From positions 1,798,001-1,862,000 of the forward strand of contig OY744466.1 in the NCBI GenBank assembly GCA_963556145.1: a stretch of 64,000 nucleotides of DNA, given 5' to 3'. Position numbers and translations under genes: made by a program. The first letter of the stretch is position 1; every line of letters begins with the position of its first letter. This stretch comes from Hygrocybe punicea. Lineage: Eukaryota; Basidiomycota; Agaricomycetes; Agaricales; Hygrophoraceae. Of this stretch, positions 32,450 to 41,667 are shown piece after piece. The notes beneath the pieces are model-generated. The model was not told the origin of the DNA. It saw only the letters and a list, made by a program, of their open reading frames with translations, and did not search any database.

Positions 32450-33595
32450 TTGCTGCAGGGGTAGGTTGACCCAAATTACAGCTCTTGCTGTGGAACTGTG
32501 TTGGGGTAGGTTGACCCAGGTACAGCTCTTGCTGGTAAATGGCTGCTGGGTAGGTCAACCTGCTGTCAGCTCTGCCATGCAGGGGTTAACCCAGAACAGG
32601 TATTGCTGGATATATGGGTTGACCCAGGGCCAGCTGTTCATGGAATGTAGGTTGACCTGGCTTCAGCTGTTGCTGGAGGACTGGGTAGACCATGGTCCAG
32701 CTCTTGCTGCAGGAGTGGGTTGACCCGGGTCCAGCTCTTGCTGTGGGGTAGGTTGACCTGGGTCCAGCTATTGCTGCAGGATTCAGTTGACCGAGTTCCA
32801 GCTCTTGCTGCGGGATCAGGTTGACCAGGGCCCAGCTATTGCTGCAGCACCGGGTTGACGCAGGTCCGGATATTGCTGCAGGAGTGGGTTGACCGGCTTC
32901 CAGTTCTTGCTCCAGGATTGGGTTGACCAGGTTCCAGCTATTGCTGCAGCACCAGGTTGACCTGGGTCCAGCTCTTGCTGCCAGGTAGGTTGACCTGGTG
33001 GCAGCTATTGCTGCGGGATTGGGTTGACCCAGGCCCAGTTCTTGCTGCAGCACTGGGTTGACCTGGGTTCAGCTCTTGCTGCCAGGTAGGTTGACTTGGT
33101 GGCAGCTACTGCTGCAGGATCAGGTTGACCAGGACCCAGCTCTTGCAGCAGCACCGGGTTGACCTGGGCTCCAGCTCTTGCTGCGGGGTAGGTTGACCTG
33201 GGTCCAGCTCTTGCTGCCAGGTAGGTTGACCTGGTGGCAGCTATTGCTGCGGGATTGGGTTGACCAGGGTCCAGCTATTGCTGCAGCACCGGGTTGACCT
33301 GGGTCCAGCTCTTGCTGTGGGGTAGGTTGACTGGCTTCCAGCTATTGCTGTGCGATTGGGTTGACCCAGGCCCAGTTCTTGCTGCAGCACCAGGTTGACC
33401 TGGGTTCAGCTCTTGCTGCGGGGTAGGTTGACCTGGGTCCAGCTCTTGCTGCCAGGTAGGTTGACCTGGTGGCAGCTATTGCTGCGGGATTGGGTTGACC
33501 CAGGCCCAGTTCTTGCTGCGGCACTGGGTTGACCTGGGTTCAGCTCTTGCTGCCAGGTAGGTTGACTTGGTGGCAGCTACTGCTGCAGGATCGTT
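32450..33595. repeat. minisatellite, roughly 35-39-bp unit
   Basis: About 30 imperfect tandem units of the type GGTTGACCTGGGTCCAGCTC followed by TTGCTGC and a variable link (GGGGTA, AGGATT, AGCACC). Higher-order repeats of about 4 units are visible. The array starts just after the SF3B1 pseudogene. The LARSTWCCS-type frames are artefacts. Confidence 0.9.
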
Positions 33596-33717
33596 GACTT
33601 TATATCACAGTGTCTGAATAAATATTGGTTTGATCTGTTGTAAGCACTGTCATTGAATGTGGTCAACATTGTGTACAAACAGGCAGATTGATACATCGCA
33701 CAAGCCTGTGGACCAAC

Positions 33718-33930
33718 ATGGGGTCCAGTTACAGCAAGAGCGGGACCCCAGTCAGCCCAATCCGGTGGCCAGAGCTGGACGCAGGTCAACCCGGTGCTGC
33801 TGCAAGAGCTGGGCCCTGGTCAACCCGATCCTGCAGCAGTAGCTGCCATCAAGTCAACCTACCTGGCAGCAAGAGCTGAACCCAGGTCAACCTGGTGCTG
33901 CTGCAAGAGCTGGGTCCTGGTCAACGTGAA
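33718..33930. repeat. short inverted block of the same minisatellite
   Basis: Units here read GCAAGAGCTGGGCCCTGGTC and AACC, the reverse complement of the units at 32450-33595, so the array has an inverted arm separated by about 120 bp of unrelated sequence (33596-33717). Confidence 0.85.
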
Positions 33931-34680
33931 CATGCGTCAGTCCGTTCATTACACAAATGTAATATAATTTGAAATGCAATTATGCAAAGCACAAGGAATA
34001 CCCACAGTACAAAATTATTCTTTTGAAAATGCACAATATCTCACTCTTAGCTTCATCACTCACAGGAGCTACTTCTTCCCAGTAATTACCCCACTTGGAA
34101 TTTTGTCCTTTTTTTATTTAATATTACTCCACTCTCAATTGGAATCATTACATATCCATATCCACTCACTATTACTGAGAATGGAAATCTCAATTTTATT
34201 ATTATTTTATCCAAAATACATAATTAAATCATACAGGCATTGGGACTGGGAGTGGGAGTGGATGTGGATGTGGATGAGGGTGTGGGTGTGGGTGTGGGTG
34301 TAGGAGGAGGCGGTGGGAGGAGGGTGTGGCAGTGGCAGCAGGGAGAGGGTGTGGGAGAAGGGGAGGGAAGGGAGGCGTGAAGGGCAGCATGGAGTGGGAG
34401 AGGGAGAGGGAGAGGGAGAGGGAGAGGGAGAGGGAGAGGGAGAGGGAGAGGGAGGAGGGGTGGGATGTACATACCTCTCTCGTTCCTGTCGTCCTCGTCC
34501 TTGTCGTCTGCGTATCCGCCGTCCTTGTCCTCATCGTATTCGTCTTCGTCTCGCCGTCCTCGTCCTCGTCGTCTTCGTCTGCGTATCCGCCGTCCTCGTC
34601 CCCGTCGTCCCTGTCCCTGTCATTCCCATTCCCGTTGTTCCCGTCGTCATCGTCATCGTCCTCGTTCTCGTCGTCATCTG
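33931..34680. other. AT-rich stretch, then simple-sequence DNA
   Basis: 33931-34220 is AT-rich without genes. 34230-34320 is GTGGGA/GTGGGT-like, 34391-34453 is a (GGGAGA)n run, and 34480-34680 is a GTCCTCGTC-like imperfect trinucleotide array ending at the LTR. The predicted Arg/Ser/Pro frames are artefacts. Confidence 0.7.
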
Positions 34681-34681
34681 C

Positions 34682-35294
34682 TGTAGAGGCTCCGGGCCAT
34701 CTGGACCCGAATCCTCTTCATATCCCACTTCGTCCCCGTCCATTCCCATTCACGTATCGTCGATTCCGCCCGATTCCGGTCCTCTCCGTCGATTCCGTTC
34801 CGGATTCCGCCTCCGGAATCGTTCCTACTCAAGATGCGATGTCTCTAACGACCCGGAATCAGTACGTATATAGTTACATATGATATATCTTCGTTTCCCG
34901 TTACTTAGTACATAGCACCATTCCTCCTATACTCCGCTCCACTCCACTCCTATCAGTTACAGCCTTTGGTTGTAGTACATAGTTACTACAGCACAGGATC
35001 TCTCCCAGTAGTATAAAAGATGTACCCTTATACTACAACCATATTATTACATCCCACCATATCATATTACACCATATCATATTGCATCCCTTCAGTTCTA
35101 TTTCTTAGTCCTCGCTTTGTATCATCTCCATATTAGTCTTCGTACTCCACTCCCTTCACTTCCCCTCTGATCCGGAACCCTGGATTCGGGTTGGATTGAC
35201 TAGACTATAGACACTAAACTCCTCTGATCACTTCTTAGCTGATCACCATTTTCGTAGATTCCCATTCGGGTCTACAACCGAACTCGCCGTCACA
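34682..35294 (+). repeat. left LTR (family LTR-A)
   Basis: 613 bp, TG...CA ends. Differs from the right LTR by scattered substitutions and short indels, including an extra ATCATATTACACCAT segment near 35060. A palindromic CTGATCACTTCTTAGCTGAT motif lies near the 3' end. Confidence 0.9.
35012..35018 (+). promoter_or_regulatory. TATA box in the left LTR
   Basis: TATAAAA in the context AGTAGTATAAAAGATGTACC, conserved at 18777-18783 and 39363-39369. It sits mid-LTR, as expected at the U3/R border, and would drive the gag transcript. Confidence 0.6.
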
Positions 35295-35488
35295 ACTGGA
35301 GCCCACCGCGAGGAGTTTATTTCTTTTGTCTTTTCATACCCTCCCCACGGTCGGCTTTGACTTTCATGACGTTTCCCTCTTCTACCCGACTCTAGTTATT
35401 TAGTTCCGCTTACGCCTTCGACCTCGACCTCGAACCTCCTCGACCCAACCCGCTTTCTGACCCGCATCCCGATTTAGACATTCCCAAT

Positions 35489-37150
35489 ATGACATACGGA
35501 TTCATGCCTCTCCAAGGTGATCCCTCAGCCCTGACATTCGACGGAAATGAACTCGACCTTCCCCGCTTCTTCGACGAAATTGACATACTCGGTTCCGATT
35601 GTGGACTCACGGACGCTTTGAAGATTCGCTATACGCTACGGTACCTCAACAACAACGATTACGAACTCTGGTTGACACTTCCCGCCGCCTCCGCTAAAGA
35701 CTTCATCGCTTTCCGACGTGCCGTCTTCGACTTTTATCCCGGTGCTACGAATTCCATCCAGTATACGATCTCGGATCTCGATCAACTTACGCGACGACAA
35801 TCGGCTTACGGTATAGAGAACAAAGCGGACTTAGGACAATATTTCCGGGATTTCATACGCATTTCCGGTGTCTTGTTTGACAACGGCCGTCTATCGGATA
35901 AGCAACGGAACACATACTTCGCCAACGGATTCAACTCAGACCTTCGTCTACGTATTGAAGAATGCCTCCATTACCTTCTTCCCAACCATTACCACGACGA
36001 TCCGTACCCGCTCGACGTTTTCCACGATGCCGCCTTATTCCTACTTTCCGGTTATCGCTCCGTTCCGAAATCCCCTTCCCTTGCCGTTACTATCTCTAGT
36101 CCCGATTCCGGTCCCAGTCCCCCACCCGTCATAGCTTTGTCATCTCCGGTCCCGATTCCGACCTCAATCCCGCCCACTGTCGTTCGTTCCGTCCCCCACG
36201 TTCATTCCGGTCCTTCATATACTCCGTCCCCGTCATCGTGTTCCCCGTCCCCATCCATTCAGGTGCCCGTCGAGACCGTTATTTGTTTACAGGTTTTGTC
36301 GTCCAGTCCCGTGCCGTCCCCATCCGATCCCATTCCCGATTTATCGATGCCGGTCACCGATTTATCCAATTTGTTTCCTATTTCGTCCCTGTCGTCTCCG
36401 GTTTCGTCCCCTCCGGTTTCCGTCCACGAACTCGTACTGCACCCGCTCCCATTGTCCTTGGATTCTCCAGAAATAGACATTCCATCCCCGATATTGCCGC
36501 CATATTGTCCTCCGTCACCGTCTATCGAGATTCCGTCGACTTTGGTTGAGTATTCCGTACCCGTTCCCATTCCGGACTCCATTCCACCCCTTTTATTTGA
36601 TTTCGATTCCGGTTCCGATTCCGTTATGTCGACCCCTTCGTTCCCGGTTCCCCTCGTCGTTTCCACTCCCGTATCGTTGTCGGTTCTGTCTTCGCCCGCT
36701 TGGGGCACCCCCTCGTTTTTAGACCCGTCACGCGGCACACCCGTTATATGGGATCGTGTTGGTGTCGGCACTCCGGTTCTCGATTTTATTTTATTCCTCA
36801 TTTCCGTCTTCATTCTACTTTGTGATCGCATCCTGGACCTCCACCCCCTCGACACCTCGCTCAAATATTTGCAAGAAGTTCTCCGCCTCCGGCCTTCTTT
36901 CAGAAACTCTTGTGGGGATGTAGACCCATTTCCGTCTCCTATTTTTGCGTTTTCATCTTCCGTTCCGCTTTCCGTTCCCGTTCCCGTTTCTCGTTTATTT
37001 ATATTTTCATTTCCGTTTCTAGTTCTCTTTGTTTCCCGTCCTTTCCGGACCTGTGTCGTTTCCGTTGTATTCCGGTCCCGTCCTCCTCCTCGACCCCCAG
37101 ATTCCGGTTATCTTATCTCGTCGTTCCGTTTCCCTCTTTTCCGTTTATAG
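35489..37150 (+). CDS. gag-like protein of the LTR element
   Basis: 553 codons from ATG 35489 (MTYGFMPLQGDPSALTFDGN). Residues 1-190 are a helical gag-type domain: LDLPRFFDEIDILGSDCGLT, FRRAVFDFYPGATNSIQYT, SDLDQLTRRQSAYGIENKAD, LGQYFRDFIRISGVLFDNGR, LSDKQRNTYFANGF and DDPYPLDVFHDAALFLLSG. This layout (FYPGA, DLD-x-L, FLRG/FANGF, DDPY) is one I know from gag proteins of mushroom LTR retrotransposons. The rest is Ser/Pro-rich low complexity without a zinc knuckle or protease motif. A hydrophobic stretch, FILFLISVFILLCDRIL, lies near residue 430. Its role would be particle formation; it needs enzymes from another element. No internal stops. Confidence 0.65.
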   Translation: MTYGFMPLQGDPSALTFDGNELDLPRFFDEIDILGSDCGLTDALKIRYTLRYLNNNDYELWLTLPAASAKDFIAFRRAVFDFYPGATNSIQYTISDLDQLTRRQSAYGIENKADLGQYFRDFIRISGVLFDNGRLSDKQRNTYFANGFNSDLRLRIEECLHYLLPNHYHDDPYPLDVFHDAALFLLSGYRSVPKSPSLAVTISSPDSGPSPPPVIALSSPVPIPTSIPPTVVRSVPHVHSGPSYTPSPSSCSPSPSIQVPVETVICLQVLSSSPVPSPSDPIPDLSMPVTDLSNLFPISSLSSPVSSPPVSVHELVLHPLPLSLDSPEIDIPSPILPPYCPPSPSIEIPSTLVEYSVPVPIPDSIPPLLFDFDSGSDSVMSTPSFPVPLVVSTPVSLSVLSSPAWGTPSFLDPSRGTPVIWDRVGVGTPVLDFILFLISVFILLCDRILDLHPLDTSLKYLQEVLRLRPSFRNSCGDVDPFPSPIFAFSSSVPLSVPVPVSRLFIFSFPFLVLFVSRPFRTCVVSVVFRSRPPPRPPDSGYLISSFRFPLFRL

Positions 37151-37229
37151 TTTTATTATATACTCTATTTTTATTTTATATACATTGTTCGACGTTCCGC
37201 TTTCCCTTCTCTTTTCGTCCATTCCCCTT

Positions 37230-38698
37230 TTACTCCCTTCTCCTTTCGTTGAGTTTCGTGTCGATTAGGTCGAGTTGACCCAGGATATGGGCCTGGTTCG
37301 CGCGTAGTCGATTTAGCTCCTGCGTCCAACGGGTTAGCTTGGTGTGGACCTCCACGATGTATTCAGAAAGGCCGTCTGCGATCGTCGATATCTCCCTTTG
37401 CGTTTCCATCGCCATCTTGCGTACTGCCCGGACGTGGTCGTTGATTCCGGCTCCAATCCGCAGGTGCTTGAACGGATTCCCTCGTCTCCCTTCGTCCCGC
37501 TCCGATTCCATATCCGGTTCGACGTCGGTCAACGTCCGCTTACTCGTCGACGCCTCTCCAGTCCGCAACCTAGGCTTCCTCACAGGCTTTGGTATCTTCT
37601 TCGCGACGACCTTTCTCTTCGGACTACCCGCCTTCGCCTTCCCTTTCCTTTCTGCTTTTCCGGATCCGGTGGCCGGTCCCTTCGTCGACAATCGGCAACG
37701 TCGTTTAAGTCTTTTGCACCAATCGCATGCGTATCCCTCGATTCTGCGACAAACCGCGTTGGCGGTCACGCACGCATCGCATTGCCGGATCCGGAACGAC
37801 TGCATATACTACGGATTAGTTAGGCACAACGGATATACGAGTCCGCGAGATATCACTTACCCCCGGAATCTTTCCCTTCGGTTCCGCGTCCTCGTTCCCA
37901 CTCGCATTCGAGAAATCGTTGCCGCTGTTGTAGTCCCCGTGAACGGTTTCGTCGTCCCGGGTGACCCTCTTATCCCGGTTGAGCTTTTTGTTTTTGATCG
38001 CGTTCAGTACTCGGAGTCTTTCATATTTTCGAAGTTGCTGATTGGACCAGGTGTCCTCCTCGTCCTCGCTTCCGTGATCGCTGGTTTGTGCGGCCTCCTC
38101 CCGGTCCCTTTCCGCGGCTGCACCATCATCCCTTTTTGCTGCTTCTGCCGCCTTCGCCCTTTCCACCTCCTTGATCCGCTTCTCCGCCTCCGCCCTCCTA
38201 TTCATCTCCTCTTCGTATTGATGCGATTCCTCCGCCCATTGCCGCTCGATCCTTTCCGCCTCCTCAACCCGTTGTTTCCTCGCTTCCTCCTCCTTTTCCT
38301 CCTGCAACCGTACAGCTTCCCGACGCCTCGCCTCTTTCCGTTCCTGCTCGTAGTCTTCCCAGCTCCGCAACCACTCCTCGACTTCCACCACCATCTCTCC
38401 GCCCATCGAGAAATCCTTCGGTTCTGTCACGTCGATTCCGTTGTCCCGGATTTCCGTCAAGATTCCTCTGTAGTTCCGCTGTCGGGTATCGTTAGTCCAT
38501 GCCGTTTACGCGAACGGGAACTCTTACCATGGCCCGTCGTTGTCTCACCACCCATTGCCGTGCTTCATTCTCGAATCCATTGCGTACGATATCGATTCCG
38601 GCTGCGTCGACTTCTAGTAACTCAGCTACGGCGCTCTCGAAGTCTTGCCGCGTTTCCGCATCGAGAGTATTGAGGAAAGTGTCGTATTCCGTCGACAT
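37230..38698 (-). CDS. antisense gene: coiled-coil Zn(II)2Cys6 protein
   Basis: Three exons, minus strand: 38698-38528 (MSTEYDTFLNTLDAETRQDF), 38478-37861 and 37799-37230, joined by introns starting GTAAGAG and GTAAGTG and ending ACAG and GCAG, all in phase 0. The product is about 452 residues. Residues 90-200 are highly charged and helical (EEKEEEARKQRVEEAERIER, EEEMNRRAEAEKRIKEVERA), a probable coiled coil. Exon 3 opens with CDACVTANAVC-x7-CDWCKRLKRRC, which fits C-x2-C-x6-C-x7-C-x2-C-x6-C, the fungal binuclear zinc cluster that binds DNA. A Lys/Arg-rich stretch follows (KRKVVAKKIPKPVRKPR, a likely nuclear signal), then a helical C-terminus. In contrast to classic regulators the cluster is central. 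It ends 79 bp from the gag stop, convergent. No stops or frameshifts, so selection may have kept it. Confidence 0.7.
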
Positions 38699-39032
38699 CT
38701 GGGGTTGGTGTTGGTGTTTGTTGGGTTTGTTGGGCTTGTTGAGGTTGTTGTCGAGATTGTTGAAAGTCGCGTTGAAAAGTTTTCTTGTTTGTATTTGTTG
38801 CCCCATCACGTGACCGTTGTTTATCCAGCCGTTTCGCCCCACCCTCTTTCAGTAGCTCCGGACCACTGCTTCCCGACGCTTCGATACCCGCTGGCTTCGA
38901 TCTCGTTCACGTTGTACCATCGTTTCCGCCCGTTTTCGACATCGCCTCCGCTCATTTATTCCCACGACCCCGGTATCTTCATTATTTCGTATGGATCGAC
39001 CAGGGATGGTCTCTATCTGAGTCCTGACCGGA

Positions 39033-39629
39033 TGTAGAGGCTCCGGGCCATCTGGACCCGAATCCTCTTCATATCCCACTTCGTCCCCGTCCATTCCCAC
39101 TCACATATCGTCGATTCCGCCCGATTCCGGTCCTCTCCGTCGAGTCCGTTCCGGATTCCGCCTCCAGAATCATTCCTACTCAAGATGCGATGTCTCTAAC
39201 GACCCGGAATCAGTACATATATAGTTACATATGATATATCTTCATTTCCCGTTACTTAGTACATAGCACCATCCCCCCTATACTCCGCTCCACCTCTCTA
39301 CCATCAGTTACAGCCTTCGCTTGTAGTACCTAGTTACTACAGCACAGGATCACTCCCAGTAGTATAAAAGACGCACCCTTATACTACAACAAAGAATATC
39401 ATATCCCACCATATCATATTGCATCCCTTCAGTTCTATTTCTTAGTCCTCGCTTCGTATCGTCTCATTAGTCTTCGTACTCCACTCCCTTCACTTCCCCT
39501 CTGATCCGGAACCCCGGATTCGGGTTGGATTGACTAGACTATAGACACTAAACTCCTCTGATCACTTCTTAGCTGATCACCCTTTCCGTAGATTCCCATT
39601 TCGGGTCTACAACCGAACTCGCCGTCACA
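39033..39629 (+). repeat. right LTR (family LTR-A)
   Basis: 597 bp, TGTAGAGG to GTCACA, with TATAAAA at 39363-39369. No obvious polypurine tract directly upstream. Its right edge abuts hAT-like element E3 without a TSD. Confidence 0.9.
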
Positions 39630-39841
39630 CCGGTTTTTCGCTATTTTTGAAAAACCGGAACCAGAACCGATGGTTCGGTTCAGCGAAATGCCAAACCCGA
39701 ACCGGAACCGTGTCGAACGGTTTCACGGCGTTCGGTCTGCGTTCAAACGCGGTTCGAACCGCGAACCCACCTCCAAATACCTCGCGCGGGCCAGACGCAC
39801 GTCAATTGACACGGCTGTCACCCTCACAAGGTAGATGGGGG

Positions 39842-40125
39842 GCTCCGTCTGTTTTTGCGAGGTTGGGTTGGGGCCAGGCACTTCCCATGGGCGTCCGCAC
39901 GTGCTACCTACCTCGCGAAGAACGGGGACGCGTCAATTGACACGCTCCGTCTGTTTTCGCGAGGTTGGATGGGGCCGGGGACTTTCCATGGGCGTCCACG
40001 CGTGCTGACGACCTCGCGAAGAACGGGGCATGTCAATTGACGTGCTCCGTCTGTTTTCACGAGGTTGGATGGGGCTGGGGACTTCCTATGGGCGTCCGCA
40101 CGTCAATTGACGCGGCTAGGGCGTG
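39842..40125. repeat. ~100-bp tandem repeat, about 2.8 copies
   Basis: Copies start with GCTCCGTCTGTTTTCGCGAG at 39842, 39943 and 40041 and include CCTCGCGAAGAACGGGG and GTCAATTGACACG. Lies inside E3. Confidence 0.85.
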
Positions 40126-40227
40126 TTCATGAGGTGGGTCTTCGTCGTCACCTCGTCCATTCCCCTTGTTAGCCGATGTCGTTGGGACTGGATTTGGGGG
40201 ACGTACCTGGCTGCTGCCGCCGGTGTT

Positions 40228-40495
40228 GCTCTGCTGCTGCTGCTGCTGCTGCCGTTGCTGCTGCTGCTGTTGCCGTTGCCACTGCTGCTGCTGCTGTTGC
40301 CGTTGCCGCTGCCGCTGCTGCTGCTGCTGTTGCCGTTGCCGTTGCTGCTGCTGCTGTTGTTGCGGTCATTTGGCCATCGTCGTCGTCATCATTTGGCCGT
40401 CATCGTCGTCGTCGTCGTCGTCATTGTCGTCGGGGTGGTGGTATGTGGTGTTGCCACTGCCGTTGCTGCTGCTGCTGCTGCTGCCATCGATTCAC
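40228..40495. repeat. (CTG)n / (CGT)n trinucleotide arrays
   Basis: CTGCTGCTG interspersed with CCGTTGC (40228-40365), then CGTCGTCGT (40378-40430), then CTG again to 40490. Reverse-orientation counterpart of the CAG arrays in E2. The Ala, Leu, Val or Cys-rich frames are artefacts. Confidence 0.9.
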
Positions 40496-40930
40496 TCCGA
40501 CTCGCGTTGGAACGCGAGGGAGGTTGTTGGCTGGAGTTGACCGCGGGCACCTTCTTTATGCGGTCAAGGTGGGCCATGGGGGGCTGTTCTATGTAATAAA
40601 ATGTCAGTAAAATATAGTATGAGGCCGTTACTTACCGTGGTTGTTGAGTAACGTTCAAGTTAGTGTTTCGCGCGAGTATGTTTAAGGTCACATGACCTAA
40701 GTTCACGCGACTGCATAGAAAAAAATGTGAAAAATTAAGTATCTAAATGAGTATCTACGTAGGTAACTATACATTACGGTTCACGGTTTGAACCACATGT
40801 CAGTGCCAGAACCGCAAACTGAACCAGCGGTTCGGTTCAGCCAAATGGCTGAACCAGAACCGAACTTCCGGTTCGGTTCGCGGTTCCAACCGGGTTCCGA
40901 TCGGTTCCGAACCGAACTTCGGCATCACTA

Positions 40931-41667
40931 TAAAGTTCGGGATGAGTTGGGAAGAGATGGTCGCGAGAGTCGAGGTAGTTGAGAAAAAGAGAGAGGGGGT
41001 CGTGTTGGCAGTCGCGAGCATGTATCAGTATTTTGCTGCCTTCGAAAAAGCGGTCGGCTTTGTGTCCAGGCAAGTAGAAGTCAAAGGAAGTCGCGTTGTG
41101 ATGAACGGTGTGGCGAAGGATGACCTTACGGTAGTCTTGTAACACGGCAGAGTCGGGCCACACGAGTTCACCGAGACGAAGCAGGCCGTGGAAGGCAACG
41201 GTGGTAATGGCGCCGAAGAGAAGGTCGTCATGGCAAGCGGGCAGAGAAGTGATGCGATCGAGTTCGCCACGCGTCAATGGTCGTTTCCTGTGAGTACCGG
41301 CGGCGCGGAGTTTCTTGCAGCCGGCGAGGGTTTTGACAACAAGTGGATGGCGACGAGTAGCGCGGACGTCGGGGTAGAAGGCTTCGAGTTGATTACAAAT
41401 TCCGGAGAGGTAGTTATCGACGGAGGTCGGCTTGATGTGGTGGGACATGTAGACGACGAAGAAACTGAGGGAGTCGGGTGTCGGGGTGTTGGGGAGGTTG
41501 TGGTTAGCGCAAAAGGTAATGTATGAATGTAAAGCAGAGGAGTAGGCGGCAGCAGTCGTGGGCTCAATGGCACAGCCAATCGCGATAGCGCGCTCGTGCC
41601 TGAGCCTTTCAATCGACCAGGGTTTCCGTGAGGGCTGCCTGGTCGATTGTGTTGCTGACATCAACAT
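40931..41667 (-). pseudogene. tyrosine recombinase of the DIRS-type element, truncated
   Basis: Frame from ATG 41667. The N-terminal SAM-like core-binding part shows TTAAAYSSALHSYITFCANH, TPDSLSFFVVYMSHHIKPTS and VDNYLSGICNQL. The catalytic domain starts with LTRGELDRI and has the first catalytic arginine in AFHGLLRLGELVWP. The domain is cut by E3 at about DHLFPTHPELY, so the second catalytic box (H-x-x-R) and the tyrosine are missing. The ATG overlaps the stop of the upstream RNase H frame in ATGTTGA, an arrangement suited to termination-reinitiation. The enzyme would integrate circular cDNA; this copy cannot. Confidence 0.75.

Larger units (their letters stand above)
34682..39629 (+). mobile_element. 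non-autonomous LTR element (gag plus antisense gene, no pol)
   Basis: LTRs of 613 bp and 597 bp (TGTAGAGG...GTCACA) bound 3.74 kb of interior. Just after the left LTR is TGGAGCCCACCGCGAGG (35297-35313), a plausible primer-binding site. The complementary tRNA end would carry a U discriminator, which is typical of tRNA-Cys (inference). The interior has a gag-like ORF on + and a three-exon gene on -, tail to tail. No protease, reverse transcriptase or integrase is present. The flanks (TCTGC left, CCGGT right) do not form a TSD, so the ends may come from recombination between copies. Three other LTR copies lie in this window (1-293, 18447-19051, and the two here). Confidence 0.8.
39630..40930. 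mobile_element. hAT-like element E3, left end missing
   Basis: The right terminus GGCATCACTA (40921-40930) is one base off the family TIR. Inward come GAACCGAACTTCGG and further GGTTCGGTTC repeats; the left part (39655-39770) again has GAACCGGAACC-type repeats. A tandem repeat and a trinucleotide array lie inside. The left terminus is lost at the LTR border. The right end lies within the tyrosine-recombinase ORF of the DIRS-type element. No coding capacity. Confidence 0.6.

Noticed and set aside
34313..34883. ORFs of about 186 codons crossing into the LTR
   Set aside because: They start in GGGAGA/GTCCTC simple sequence and run into the LTR by chance.
37339..38673. A 444-codon + strand ORF opposite the antisense gene
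   Set aside because: The minus strand has perfect splice borders, a zinc cluster and a coiled coil in one continuous product; the + frame is its shadow.
39655..39770. GGTTCGAACC-like strings suggesting tRNA B boxes
   Set aside because: Part of the GAACC/GGTTC subterminal repeats; no cloverleaf or A box could be placed.
40123..40610. Leu/Val/Cys-rich frames that look like membrane proteins
   Set aside because: CTG and CGT trinucleotide arrays within hAT-like E3.
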